DNA of 64,000 nucleotides from Sandaracinaceae bacterium. GTDB lineage: Bacteria; Myxococcota_A; Polyangia; Polyangiales; Sandaracinaceae. Numbering within the stretch: position 1 is the stretch's first letter; every line of letters starts with the position of its first letter. Shown one piece after another: positions 7,781 through 15,800 of this stretch. The translations under genes were made by a program, and so were the position numbers. The stretch spans positions 1 through 64,000 of the forward strand of contig JACKEC010000027.1 in NCBI GenBank assembly GCA_020633195.1, in the 5' to 3' direction. The notes under the pieces are model-generated. The model did no database searches, was not told the DNA's origin, and worked only from the letters and a program-made list of their open reading frames with translations.

Positions 7781-10700
7781 CTAAGGCGCCGCGGGCGCGT
7801 GGGCGGCGAGGCAGTCCGCGAGGGCCGCTTGATCCACGACGCCCTCGTCGTCGCGCGACTGGGCGTAGCAGGCGGCGACGTACGCGGTCGCGTCGCGCTC
7901 CGGGCGGTTGCTCGTGGGCGCGTCGCCCGCGGCGACGGCCGCGGCGGTGACGCGGCGCGGGTCACCCGGGTCGACGGCGACGAAGGTCGTGTAGGGCGTC
8001 AAGACGCGGTGCGCGACGCCGAGGGAGGTGACCTCGCGCCGGAGCGCGGGGCTCGGCTGGAGGGCCATCGCGGTCAGCGAGTCCTGGATCCGTGTGCGCG
8101 CCCAGACCGACGCGAGCTCGGGGCGGGCGACCCCCGCCTCGGGCAGCGTCACCTCGAGGACCTGCTCGAAGGGCTGGCCCGCGATCCGACCGCGGACGAT
8201 CACGCGGCCGTCCCCGCCGCGGTCGTAGCGACCGTGCAGGACCACCGGGCGATCGGCGTACACGTCGGGGAGGCGGCGCGGGTATACGTCGGCGACGTCC
8301 ACGCCCTCGAACGCCACGCTGAGATCGGTGAGGTACGGCCGCGCGATGCGCGCGTGGAAGGCCTCGGCGATCTCGGACGGCGAGCCACCGAGCGAGGGCA
8401 CCTCGAGCTCCCCGCGGCCGAGCTCCACGAGGCGGGTGAGGAGGTACTGGTTCACCGCCGTGCCCGCGCCGAGCGCGAACAGGCGCGCGCCGCCGATGGC
8501 CTCCCGGACCTCGCGGTGCACGTCGCGCTCGTCGCCGAGGTAGCCGTCGGTGGCGAGCAGCACGACGCGCAGGCGATCGTCGGTGGTGGGCGGCGCGAGC
8601 GCGGCGGTGAGCCCGGCGCGGCTGGCGCTGCCGACGATCGCGACGCGACGGAGCGCGGCCGTCGCGCGCGCGACGTTCGCGGGGGTCGCATCGAGCGCGT
8701 CGCCGCCGAGGCCCGCGAGCGGTCCGTCGAGGGTGTAGACACGAAAGGTGTCCTGCGGGGTCAGCCCGGCGAGCGCGCGCAGCGCGGTGGCGCGCGCGAT
8801 GTCCAGCGGGGCGCCGCGCATCGAGGTCGAGCGGTCGAGCACCACCACCAGCTCGCGGGGCATCACCTGGTCGGTGACGTCGAGCCGAGGGTGGAGCGCG
8901 ATCGCGACGTAGCCTGGCTCACGCCCCGCGGGCGGGCTCGCGACGAGGGCGGCCGCCGGCTCGTCGGAGGCCACCTCGAGGCGCACGTCGAGGTCGCGAT
9001 CCGGCGGCGCCGAGCCCGTCAGCTCCGCGCGGGTGATCCTGTCGCCGCGACGCGACACGTCGAGCAGGTGCGAGGGCGACACGATCTGGGTGCCCGCGCC
9101 GCCCGTCTCGGCCTCGACGACGACCTCCACGCGGTCGGGCCGCTCGTCCTCGGCGGTGAGCTCGCGCTCGAGCGGCGTGCCCGCCGTGTTGTACCCGTCG
9201 CCGGTCGCGCGCTCGTAGCGCGGGCCCGTCACGAGCGGGTAGAGGAAGTGGTAGGCGCCCTCCGTGTAGGGCAGCACCTGCGTGTACTCGAAGGTGATCT
9301 CCACGCGCTCCGACGGCTGCACGTTGCGGACGCGCTGCCGGAACAGATCCGGGCGGTCCTGCACGAGCACGCTCGTGGTCGTCTGTCCGTCGTCGTCGGC
9401 CGCGGTGGTGACGGCGTCGCGCGGGCGGACCTCGGCGCGCACCACGCGACCGCCGCTGCGCAGCTGCATGCCGGACACCGCGGCGCCCTCGGGCACGGGG
9501 AAGAGGTACTCGGCCTCGACGGGTCGCTCGTACGGGTTCTCGAAGACCTGCGTGACCTCGACGCGCGCGACGAAGCCTGTCACCCGCGCGCGGATCCGCG
9601 TGTCCTGGATCGGGAAGCCGCCGAGCTCGCCGAGGTTCGGCTCCTCGCCGAGGCGCAGGGTCCCCTCCGAGGGGCGGCCGGTGTCCTCGATCGGCGCGGT
9701 GGTGCCGAGCGTCGGCCCGTTGTGGCCCGCGCTGCCGCCCCACATGTGCCAGCCGTCGAACGCGGGGTCGGCGACCTCGAGCGCGACGAGGCCGCTCTGC
9801 GCGGTCGCGGCGTAGACCCAGCCGTGCGCGATGGAGGGCTGCGCGGCGATGGGCTCCCCGACGTCGTAGGCCCACGCGGTCAGGCCGGTGTCCATGTCGA
9901 GCCCGTAGATCTGGCCCTGCCGCGTGCCGAACACGAGCTGGCCGCCGGCGACCGCGGGCGGGCTCGCCGAGCGCGCGCCGGGGTCGTTCGTGTACTCGCG
10001 GCGCCAGAGCAGGTCGCCCGTCGCGGCGTCGCGGCAGTGCACCTCGTTGCCGATCGTCTGGTAGCTGCGCCCCTCGACGACGGTCGGGCGCGACCCCTCG
10101 TAGGCCCAGCCGTTCCGCACGCCGCCCTCGTCCGCGCGCTCGTGGAGGAACGGCGCGTCGACCGGCTCCATCGTGCGAAGCGTCTCGCCGCGCGCGCGCG
10201 ACAGCACGATGGTGCGCTCCTGCGACTCACCGTCGCGCACGGTCACGTGGACCTCGTGCTCGTGCAGCCACGGCGCGCTCGTCGCGGCGAGGTCCCGGTG
10301 CCAGCGCTGCCGCCCCGAGCGCTGGTCGAGGTGGTAGACGTGGCCGTCCATCGTGGTGAAGAAGACGCTGCCGTCGTCGAGGACGGGGCCGTTCATCACG
10401 TCCGCGGTGATCGCCCGCGTCCAGCGCGGCCGGCCGTCGGTCGCGCGCATGGCGGTGAAGCCGTAGCGCCGCCCGCCCGCGACGCCCCACCCCGTGGTCC
10501 CGCGGCGCAGGCCGCCCGGCGATCGACCGTCGAGGATGTGACCGCTGAACACGGTCCCGTTCGCGGACGCGGGCTGGCCCATCAGCGGGTCGCCGAGCCA
10601 GCGGCGCCACAGGTGCTCGCCGGTGTGTACGTCGATCGCGAAGAGCGTGCAGCTCTCCGTGTTGAACATCACCCGGTCGTCCTCGACGATCGCCGCGGTG

Positions 10701-11197
10701 GGCCCGCCGTCGGGCGCGCTCGCGGCCCACAGCGCCTGCCCGCTCCGCGCGTTGTAGGCGTAGAACTGCGAGCTGCCGAAGCCGCCGCCGAGCAGGACGG
10801 CCCCGTCCGAGTACGCCGGCGTCAGCAGCGCCTGGGTCCCCGGGACGCGCGCGAACCACCCGCGCCGATCGCCGTCGAAGGTGAAGCGCTCCGTCATCCC
10901 GAGCCGCGTGTTCGGGATGGGGAGCGGCCGCGGCCGCATGCGCGAGCTCAGCGAGACGATGTTCTGGGGGACCGGCGCCTCGGGTCGAGGGCTCGCCGCC
11001 CCCTGGACGTGCCCTCCCTCCGAGGCGAGGACGCCCTCGCCCACCCGCATCGAGGCTACCTGGGCGCGGGTCACCGCGTTCTCGGGCGCCGCCTCCGCGG
11101 TCACCTCGTCCGGCGTCTCGACGCCCGACGCTGGCCCGCTGCTTCCCGCACATCCCGCGAGGATGGCGGCCGTGAAGAGCACGCGCACGTGTCCCAT
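7781..11197 (-). CDS. Surface lipoprotein: PQQ-type propeller + VIT + vWA domains
   Basis: 1138 residues with a lipobox (ILAGC) after a short signal. Residues 90-480 form a PQQ/WD-like beta-propeller, with repeated blades such as SGQALWAASAPDGGPT, TGEHLWRRW, SGRQRWHRDL and TGDLLWRREY. The family uses this fold as a scaffold, and a PQQ cofactor is not implied. Residues 520-640 are a VIT domain (VTGFVARVEVTQVFENPY, EYLFPVPEGAAVSGM). Residues 760-930 are a von Willebrand A domain with a MIDAS motif (VVLDRSTSMRG, LLATDGYLGDE). VIT plus vWA recalls inter-alpha-trypsin inhibitor heavy chains and suggests protein binding outside the cell. ATG at 11197 follows GGAGGG; an upstream TTG would remove the signal peptide from the N-terminus. 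It lies 12 bases from the convergent lipoprotein gene. Confidence 0.88.
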   Translation of the reverse strand: MGHVRVLFTAAILAGCAGSSGPASGVETPDEVTAEAAPENAVTRAQVASMRVGEGVLASEGGHVQGAASPRPEAPVPQNIVSLSSRMRPRPLPIPNTRLGMTERFTFDGDRRGWFARVPGTQALLTPAYSDGAVLLGGGFGSSQFYAYNARSGQALWAASAPDGGPTAAIVEDDRVMFNTESCTLFAIDVHTGEHLWRRWLGDPLMGQPASANGTVFSGHILDGRSPGGLRRGTTGWGVAGGRRYGFTAMRATDGRPRWTRAITADVMNGPVLDDGSVFFTTMDGHVYHLDQRSGRQRWHRDLAATSAPWLHEHEVHVTVRDGESQERTIVLSRARGETLRTMEPVDAPFLHERADEGGVRNGWAYEGSRPTVVEGRSYQTIGNEVHCRDAATGDLLWRREYTNDPGARSASPPAVAGGQLVFGTRQGQIYGLDMDTGLTAWAYDVGEPIAAQPSIAHGWVYAATAQSGLVALEVADPAFDGWHMWGGSAGHNGPTLGTTAPIEDTGRPSEGTLRLGEEPNLGELGGFPIQDTRIRARVTGFVARVEVTQVFENPYERPVEAEYLFPVPEGAAVSGMQLRSGGRVVRAEVRPRDAVTTAADDDGQTTTSVLVQDRPDLFRQRVRNVQPSERVEITFEYTQVLPYTEGAYHFLYPLVTGPRYERATGDGYNTAGTPLERELTAEDERPDRVEVVVEAETGGAGTQIVSPSHLLDVSRRGDRITRAELTGSAPPDRDLDVRLEVASDEPAAALVASPPAGREPGYVAIALHPRLDVTDQVMPRELVVVLDRSTSMRGAPLDIARATALRALAGLTPQDTFRVYTLDGPLAGLGGDALDATPANVARATAALRRVAIVGSASRAGLTAALAPPTTDDRLRVVLLATDGYLGDERDVHREVREAIGGARLFALGAGTAVNQYLLTRLVELGRGELEVPSLGGSPSEIAEAFHARIARPYLTDLSVAFEGVDVADVYPRRLPDVYADRPVVLHGRYDRGGDGRVIVRGRIAGQPFEQVLEVTLPEAGVARPELASVWARTRIQDSLTAMALQPSPALRREVTSLGVAHRVLTPYTTFVAVDPGDPRRVTAAAVAAGDAPTSNRPERDATAYVAACYAQSRDDEGVVDQAALADCLAAHAPAAP

Positions 11198-11311
11198 GGT
11201 CCCTCCGACACCGACTGACCCGTCCCGTTCCGGGCACCTTGGAACGCGGCGCAATGTCGAATCGATTTCAGGGGGGAGCGCTTCTCTCGCTCGGCTGTCG
11301 ATGACGGTCGT

Positions 11312-11452
11312 GGAATTTCGCGCGGAGAGCGCGGAGGAGCGAAGGAGCGCGAAGGCGGGTGGTGGACGGGATGGCGATCGCGTCGCTCCCGGGCGCTGGC
11401 GACCCGCGATCCCGATCCTCTTTGCCCCTTTGCGTACTTTGCGTGAAATTCC
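11312..11452. repeat. Imperfect inverted-repeat element (interspersed-repeat type)
   Basis: Two arms about 40 bases long face each other across some 60 bases. The left arm starts GGAATTTCGCGCGGAGAGCG and continues as GCGAAGG-like units. The right arm, read on the opposite strand, starts GGAATTTCACGCAAAGTACG and continues GCAAAGG. Both arms are purine-rich runs of CGC(A/G)AAG-like units, unlike the surrounding sequence. The element fills most of the gap between the VIT/vWA gene start and the old yellow enzyme stop. Similar CGCAAAG-type repeats are scattered through many bacterial genomes and often generate spurious small ORFs. I see no transposase. Confidence 0.6.
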
Positions 11453-11471
11453 ACCGCGTTTCGGGTGGGGC

Positions 11472-12590
11472 TCAGCGAGGCGCGGCGGCGGCGGCGGCCT
11501 GGGTCCTCGACGGGGTGGCCGAGGCGGTGGGGTAGTCGACGTAGCCGTCCGGCCCGGGCGTGTAGAACGTGCTCGGGTCGGGCGCCGCGAGGTCGACTCC
11601 GCGCTCGAGCCGGTCGACGAGGTCCGGGTTGGCGATGAAGGGGCGGCCGAAGGACACGAGGTCGGTGCGCCCGTCGGCGAGGGCCGCCTCGGCGCGCTCG
11701 CGGTCGAAGCCGCCGTTGAGGATCACCGGGCCGCCGAAGGCCTCGCGGATCGCCGCGGCGGTCGCCGCGAAGCCCGCGTGCGGGTTCTGGACGAGGTGCA
11801 CGTAGAGGAGCCCGCGCAGGCCCTTCGCGAGGGTCACGTACTGCTCGTGGGTTCCGTCGTGCGCCGGCAGATCGTTGAAGGTGTTGTAAGGCGAGAGCCG
11901 GATGCCCACCCGATCCGCGCCGATCGCTTCGGCGGCCGCTCGCGCTGCCTCGACCACGAAGCGCGCGCGCCGCTCGGCGTCCCCGCCGTAGCCGTCGGTC
12001 CGACGGTTGGCGTGCGGGTGCAGGAACTGCTCGAGGAGGTAGCCGTTGGCGCCGTGGAGCTCGACCGCGTCGAAGCCCGCGGCCCGAGCGTTGCGGGCCG
12101 CCTGCGCGATCTCCGCGATCGCCTCGGCGATCTCGGCCTCGGTCATCTCCGCCGGCTCAGGCATCGGCTGCATCCCCTCGGCGTCGGTCCACATGCTCGC
12201 CTCGGCGCGGACCGCGCTCGGCGCGAGCACGCGCGCGCCGGCGGGGAGGTTCGCGCCGTGCCCGACGCGCCCGGTGTGCATCAGCTGCGCGACGATCCGA
12301 CCGCCCGCGGCGTGCACCGCGTCGGTGACCGCGCGCCACCCCTCGACCTGCGCCGCGTCGAAGAGCCCGGGGATCCGCGCGTAGCCGAGCCCGTTCGGCG
12401 AAGGCGCGACGCCTTCGGTGATGATGAGCCCCGCGCCGGCGCGCTGCGCGTAGTAGGTCGACATCAGCTCGTTGGGCACGTTGCCGATCGCGCGGCTGCG
12501 CGTCATCGGCGCCATCACCACGCGGTTGGCGAGCTCGATCGGGCCCAGGCGGAAGGAGTCGAAGAGCGGCTTGCTGTCGTCGTTGGTCAT
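11472..12590 (-). CDS. Old yellow enzyme family NADH:flavin oxidoreductase
   Basis: A 372-residue FMN-dependent ene-reductase that reduces activated C=C bonds or nitro groups with NAD(P)H. N-terminal NRVVMAPMTRSRA, GLIITEGVAPSP, QLMHTGRVGH, the catalytic HGANGYLLEQFLHP (His and Asn pair) and SFGRPFIANPDLVDRL match the NemA/XenA-type class. ATG at 12590 is chosen because it aligns with the usual start PLFDSFRLGPIEL; an upstream in-frame start would run into the regulatory dyad. The C-terminal 20 residues are an Ala-rich tail. It is divergent from a LysR regulator across 74 bases, the classic arrangement for an inducible reductase. Confidence 0.93.
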   Translation of the reverse strand: MTNDDSKPLFDSFRLGPIELANRVVMAPMTRSRAIGNVPNELMSTYYAQRAGAGLIITEGVAPSPNGLGYARIPGLFDAAQVEGWRAVTDAVHAAGGRIVAQLMHTGRVGHGANLPAGARVLAPSAVRAEASMWTDAEGMQPMPEPAEMTEAEIAEAIAEIAQAARNARAAGFDAVELHGANGYLLEQFLHPHANRRTDGYGGDAERRARFVVEAARAAAEAIGADRVGIRLSPYNTFNDLPAHDGTHEQYVTLAKGLRGLLYVHLVQNPHAGFAATAAAIREAFGGPVILNGGFDRERAEAALADGRTDLVSFGRPFIANPDLVDRLERGVDLAAPDPSTFYTPGPDGYVDYPTASATPSRTQAAAAAAPR

Positions 12591-12617
12591 GGCGACATCT
12601 TTCGGACGAAAGAGCGT

Positions 12618-12653
12618 TTGGACAATACACCCATCATCGGACACACTGTCCAA
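12618..12653. promoter_or_regulatory. Perfect 7-bp inverted repeat between OYE and LysR genes
   Basis: TTGGACA at 12618-12624 and TGTCCAA at 12647-12653 are exact reverse complements separated by 22 bases, in the 74-base divergent intergenic region. Each half also looks like a -35 box for the gene facing away from it. The likely role is binding of the adjacent LysR regulator to control both its own gene and the reductase. Confidence 0.55.
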
Positions 12654-12664
12654 CGAGCCGGACG

Positions 12665-13588
12665 ATGCAGCGCGCCGATCCCCAAGCCGTGATCGCCTTC
12701 CTGTCCGTGGTCGAGCACCGCAGCTTCCGCGGGGCGGCCCGGGCCCTGGGCATCCCGAAGTCGACGATCAGCCAGCGGGTCGCGCAGCTCGAGGAGCACC
12801 TCGGCGCGCGGCTCCTCGAGCGCACGACCCGGAGCGTCGCGCTCACCGACATCGGCGCGAGCTACCGGCGCGAGGTGGGCCCCGCGATCGCGGCCCTCGA
12901 CGCGGCCGAGGGCGTGGTGCGCGACCTCCAGGCCAAGCCGAGCGGCCGGCTCCGGATGACCGCGCCGCTCGAGGTCGGCCAGATGTCGTTCGGCGAGGTG
13001 CTCTCCCGGTTCGCGGCGCGCTACCCGGACGTCGAGCTCGAGGTGGACCTCACCGATCGCCGCGTCCAGCTCATCGAGGACGGCTACGACCTCGCCGTCC
13101 GCGCGGGCCCGCTCGAGGCGTCCGGCCTGATCGTGCGTCGCCTCGGGCAGCCGAGCCGCATGGGCGTCTACGCGAGCCCCGCGTACCTGCGCCGCGCGGG
13201 CACGCCGAAGGTCCCGAGCGATCTCGTCGAGCACCGCTGCCTCGTCATGCACGGGTCCTCGTCGGGCAGCACCTGGACCTTCGCGGGCCCGCGCCGCGAG
13301 CAGACGATCAAGGTCACCCCGCACGTCTCGGTCGACAGCTTCCGGGTGGTCGCGGACCTCGCGATCGCGGGCCTCGGGATCGCGCGGATGCCCGAGCTGC
13401 ACGCGCACCGGGCCCTGCGCGACAAGACGCTCCGAGAGGTGCTGCGCGACCACGCGCCGTCCGAGCGACCGCTCGCGATCGTCTACCCGAGCGCGCGCCA
13501 CGTCTCGCCGGCGGTGCGCGCCATGATCGACGTGCTCGTCGAGACCTTCGACGAGTCGCCGTGGTGTCCGTCGAACCGAAAGAGCTGA
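12665..13588 (+). CDS. LysR-family transcriptional regulator
   Basis: 307 residues. The N-terminal winged helix-turn-helix has AFLSVVEHRSFRGAARALG, then PKSTISQRVAQLEEHLGARL, then RTTRSVALTDIG. Residues 90-295 form the periplasmic-binding-protein-like effector domain, including LRMTAPLEVGQ, DVELEVDLTDRRV and DGYDLAVRAGPL. It belongs to the large aldehyde/xenobiotic-responsive LysR group commonly found beside reductases. The gene is divergent from the old yellow enzyme and probably controls it through the dyad between them. ATG at 12665 is standard. The ABC1 kinase follows 34 bases downstream. Confidence 0.93.
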   Translation: MQRADPQAVIAFLSVVEHRSFRGAARALGIPKSTISQRVAQLEEHLGARLLERTTRSVALTDIGASYRREVGPAIAALDAAEGVVRDLQAKPSGRLRMTAPLEVGQMSFGEVLSRFAARYPDVELEVDLTDRRVQLIEDGYDLAVRAGPLEASGLIVRRLGQPSRMGVYASPAYLRRAGTPKVPSDLVEHRCLVMHGSSSGSTWTFAGPRREQTIKVTPHVSVDSFRVVADLAIAGLGIARMPELHAHRALRDKTLREVLRDHAPSERPLAIVYPSARHVSPAVRAMIDVLVETFDESPWCPSNRKS

Positions 13589-13622
13589 GTCCTCCCCTAT
13601 ACTCGCCCGCGAGCGAGGTGAC

Positions 13623-15269
13623 GTGACTTCGATCCTGAGCACCGTGCGCGACCTGGCGCGCCTCCGAGAGATCGTGACCGTGTTGGTGAAGCACGGCTTC
13701 GGCGCGGTCGTCGCGCAGCTGGGGCTGTCGTCGCTCGCGCCGACGACGGAGAGCACCGACAAGGGCGGCCGCGGCGAGCGGGTGCGCAAGGTCATCGAGG
13801 AGCTCGGGCCGACCTTCGTGAAGCTCGGGCAGGTCCTCTCGACGCGCCCCGACATCATCCCCGAGGACGTCCTCGCCGAGATCAAGAAGCTCCAGTCCGA
13901 CGTCCCGCCGGTGCCCTTCGCGGCGATCCAGGAGCAGGTCGAGGCCGAGCTCGGCGTCCCGCTCGAGGAGGCGTTCGAGTCGTTCGAAGAGGCGCCGCTC
14001 GCCGCCGCCTCCGTCGGGCAGGTGCACCGCGCGAAGCTGAAGACGCCCGAGGGCGTGGTGGACGTCGCGGTGAAGGTCCAGCGCCCCGGCATCGCGTCGA
14101 AGATCGAGCGCGACGTCGAGCTGCTGTACTGGCTCGCGCGGCTGATCGAGCGATCCATGCCCGAGGCCGCGCACTACGCGCCGGTGAAGGTGGTCGGCGA
14201 GTTCGATCGGGCGCTGAGCGCCGAGCTCGACTTCCGCACCGAGGCCGAGAACGCCAAGCGCTTCGCGGCGCACTTCGAGCACGAGCCCCGCGTGGTGTTC
14301 CCGCGGGTCTACGACGCCCGCTCGAGCCGCCGCGTGCTCACCCTCCAGTTCATCGACGGCTACGGCCTCGATCGCGCGATCGCGCTCGGCTACGACCGCG
14401 AGGCGGTGGTGAAGCGCACCATCGACATCATCATCCAGATGGTGTTCGAGGACGGCTTCTTCCACGCCGACCCGCACCCGGGGAACTTCATCATCCTCGG
14501 CGACAAGGAGGACCCGACGATCGCCGTGATCGACCTCGGGTTCGTCGGCCGCCTCACCCCCGCGATGCGCGACAAGACGATCGACCTCGTCGTCGCCGCG
14601 GTGCGCAACGACCCGCGCGCGCTCGCCGACGCGCTCTACGCGATCGGGCGCACGCGGCACCAGAAGATCGACAGGGCCGCGTTCGAGGCCGAGGTCACCG
14701 TCCTCGCCGACAAGTACCTCGGCCGCTCGCTGGCGAACATCGACGTGTCCGCGCTGGTGCGCGACTTCATGTACGGCGCGCAGAAGTACGGGCTGGAGAT
14801 CCCCTCGGACTTCATCCTCGTCGGCAAGGCCGCGGTCACCCTCGACGGGCTCGGCAAGGAGGTCATGCCGGACCTCGATCTCTTCGAGGCGTTCAAGCCG
14901 CACGCCCTGCGCCTGCTCCGCGCGCGCTACTCGCCGGAGCGGATGGGGCAAGACGCGTTGCGGAACGTCAGCCAGCTCAGCCAGTTCGCGGGCGAGCTGC
15001 CGGTGCAGGTGCAGGAGATCCTCGACGACCTACGGACGGGCCGGCTGCGCCTCGAGACGCGCGACCCGACGACCCGCGAGGACGCCTGGGTCCTCGCGCG
15101 GGCCCAGTACGCGGGCCTCGTCGTGGCGGGGCTCTTCGGGCTCGCGGGCCTCGCGCTCGTCGCCGACCAGATCGAGGTGGCGATCGCGGCCGGATCGCTC
15201 GCGGTCGCGCGCGCGATCGGGCACCACGTCCTGTCGTTCGTCCGCGCCCGCCGCGCGCCCGAGACCTGA
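13623..15269 (+). CDS. ABC1/UbiB (ADCK) family atypical kinase
   Basis: 548 residues with all UbiB-family signatures: GPTFVKLGQVLSTRPDIIP (KxGQ motif), the Ala-rich loop AAASVGQVHRAKL, VAVKVQRPG, the ExD motif ELDFRTEAEN, DGFFHADPHPGNF and the metal-binding VIDLGFVG. The C-terminus has a hydrophobic stretch (GLVVAGLFGLAGLALV), probably a membrane anchor. Family members support ubiquinone/isoprenoid lipid metabolism and act as ATPases or kinases. GTG at 13623 follows GCGAGG. A TATACT at 13598-13603 could be its -10 box. A second member is encoded at 42968-44272. Confidence 0.93.
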   Translation: MTSILSTVRDLARLREIVTVLVKHGFGAVVAQLGLSSLAPTTESTDKGGRGERVRKVIEELGPTFVKLGQVLSTRPDIIPEDVLAEIKKLQSDVPPVPFAAIQEQVEAELGVPLEEAFESFEEAPLAAASVGQVHRAKLKTPEGVVDVAVKVQRPGIASKIERDVELLYWLARLIERSMPEAAHYAPVKVVGEFDRALSAELDFRTEAENAKRFAAHFEHEPRVVFPRVYDARSSRRVLTLQFIDGYGLDRAIALGYDREAVVKRTIDIIIQMVFEDGFFHADPHPGNFIILGDKEDPTIAVIDLGFVGRLTPAMRDKTIDLVVAAVRNDPRALADALYAIGRTRHQKIDRAAFEAEVTVLADKYLGRSLANIDVSALVRDFMYGAQKYGLEIPSDFILVGKAAVTLDGLGKEVMPDLDLFEAFKPHALRLLRARYSPERMGQDALRNVSQLSQFAGELPVQVQEILDDLRTGRLRLETRDPTTREDAWVLARAQYAGLVVAGLFGLAGLALVADQIEVAIAAGSLAVARAIGHHVLSFVRARRAPET

Positions 15270-15276
15270 GCGGGAT

Positions 15277-15783
15277 CTACAGCAGCGACGTGATCGCGCG
15301 GCGCAGGCGCCCCGCGACGTCGTCGGTCGCGCCCTGGTAGGCGGCGCGGACGCGGCCGCTCCGATCGATCACCACGATCGTGGGCAGCCCGTCGGCGCCG
15401 TAGCGGAGCGCGGTGCGGCCGGTGCACTGCAGCCACGGGATCTGCGGCTCGCGCTGCGCGACGTGCGCGCGGATCGTGTCGCGCGGCTCGTGGGTGAGGC
15501 CGAGGATCGTGAGGCCCGCCTCGCCGTGCTCGCGCTGGAGGGCGTCGAAGGTCGGGGCCATCCGGCGGCAGGCGCCGCACCAGGTCGCGACGAACGCGAG
15601 CACCACGACCCGGCCGCGGTACGCGTCGAGGCCGACCTGGCGGTCGTTCTCGAGGGGCCGCGCGCGCACGTCCGGGGCGGGCTGGCCGATCAGATCGGTG
15701 GGCCCCGCGCTCGCCACCGAGGCGACGACGAGGCCGAGCGCGACGAGGGCCGACGCGAGGACCATGAGGGCGGGGCGCTTCAC
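15277..15783 (-). CDS. TlpA/ResA-like thioredoxin-fold protein
   Basis: 168 residues with a cleavable signal or membrane anchor (ALMVLASALVALGLVVASVA) followed by a thioredoxin-like domain. QPAPDVRARPLEN, the active site ATWCGACRRMAPTF (WCxxC) and the cis-Pro segment GLPTIVVIDRSG are present. It should act in the periplasm as a thiol-disulfide oxidoreductase, perhaps for Cys-rich exported proteins such as its neighbour. GTG at 15783 lies 17 bases after the stop of the upstream Cys-rich lipoprotein gene; ATG at 15765 is an alternative. It converges tightly on the ABC1 kinase gene. Confidence 0.88.
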   Translation of the reverse strand: MKRPALMVLASALVALGLVVASVASAGPTDLIGQPAPDVRARPLENDRQVGLDAYRGRVVVLAFVATWCGACRRMAPTFDALQREHGEAGLTILGLTHEPRDTIRAHVAQREPQIPWLQCTGRTALRYGADGLPTIVVIDRSGRVRAAYQGATDDVAGRLRRAITSLL

Positions 15784-15800
15784 GCCGCGAGCGTAGCGCC

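Noticed and set aside
7760..7785. Three tandem copies of GCGACTGA-like sequence at the end of the small lipoprotein gene
   Set aside because: Only about eight bases per unit and partly coding; too short to call a repeat element or terminator. The GCGACT unit recurs near 23090, but without context.
13598..13603. TATACT before the ABC1 kinase as another leaderless promoter
   Set aside because: The distance to the GTG is 19 bases and a GCGAGG ribosome site lies between, so it would be an ordinary leadered promoter.
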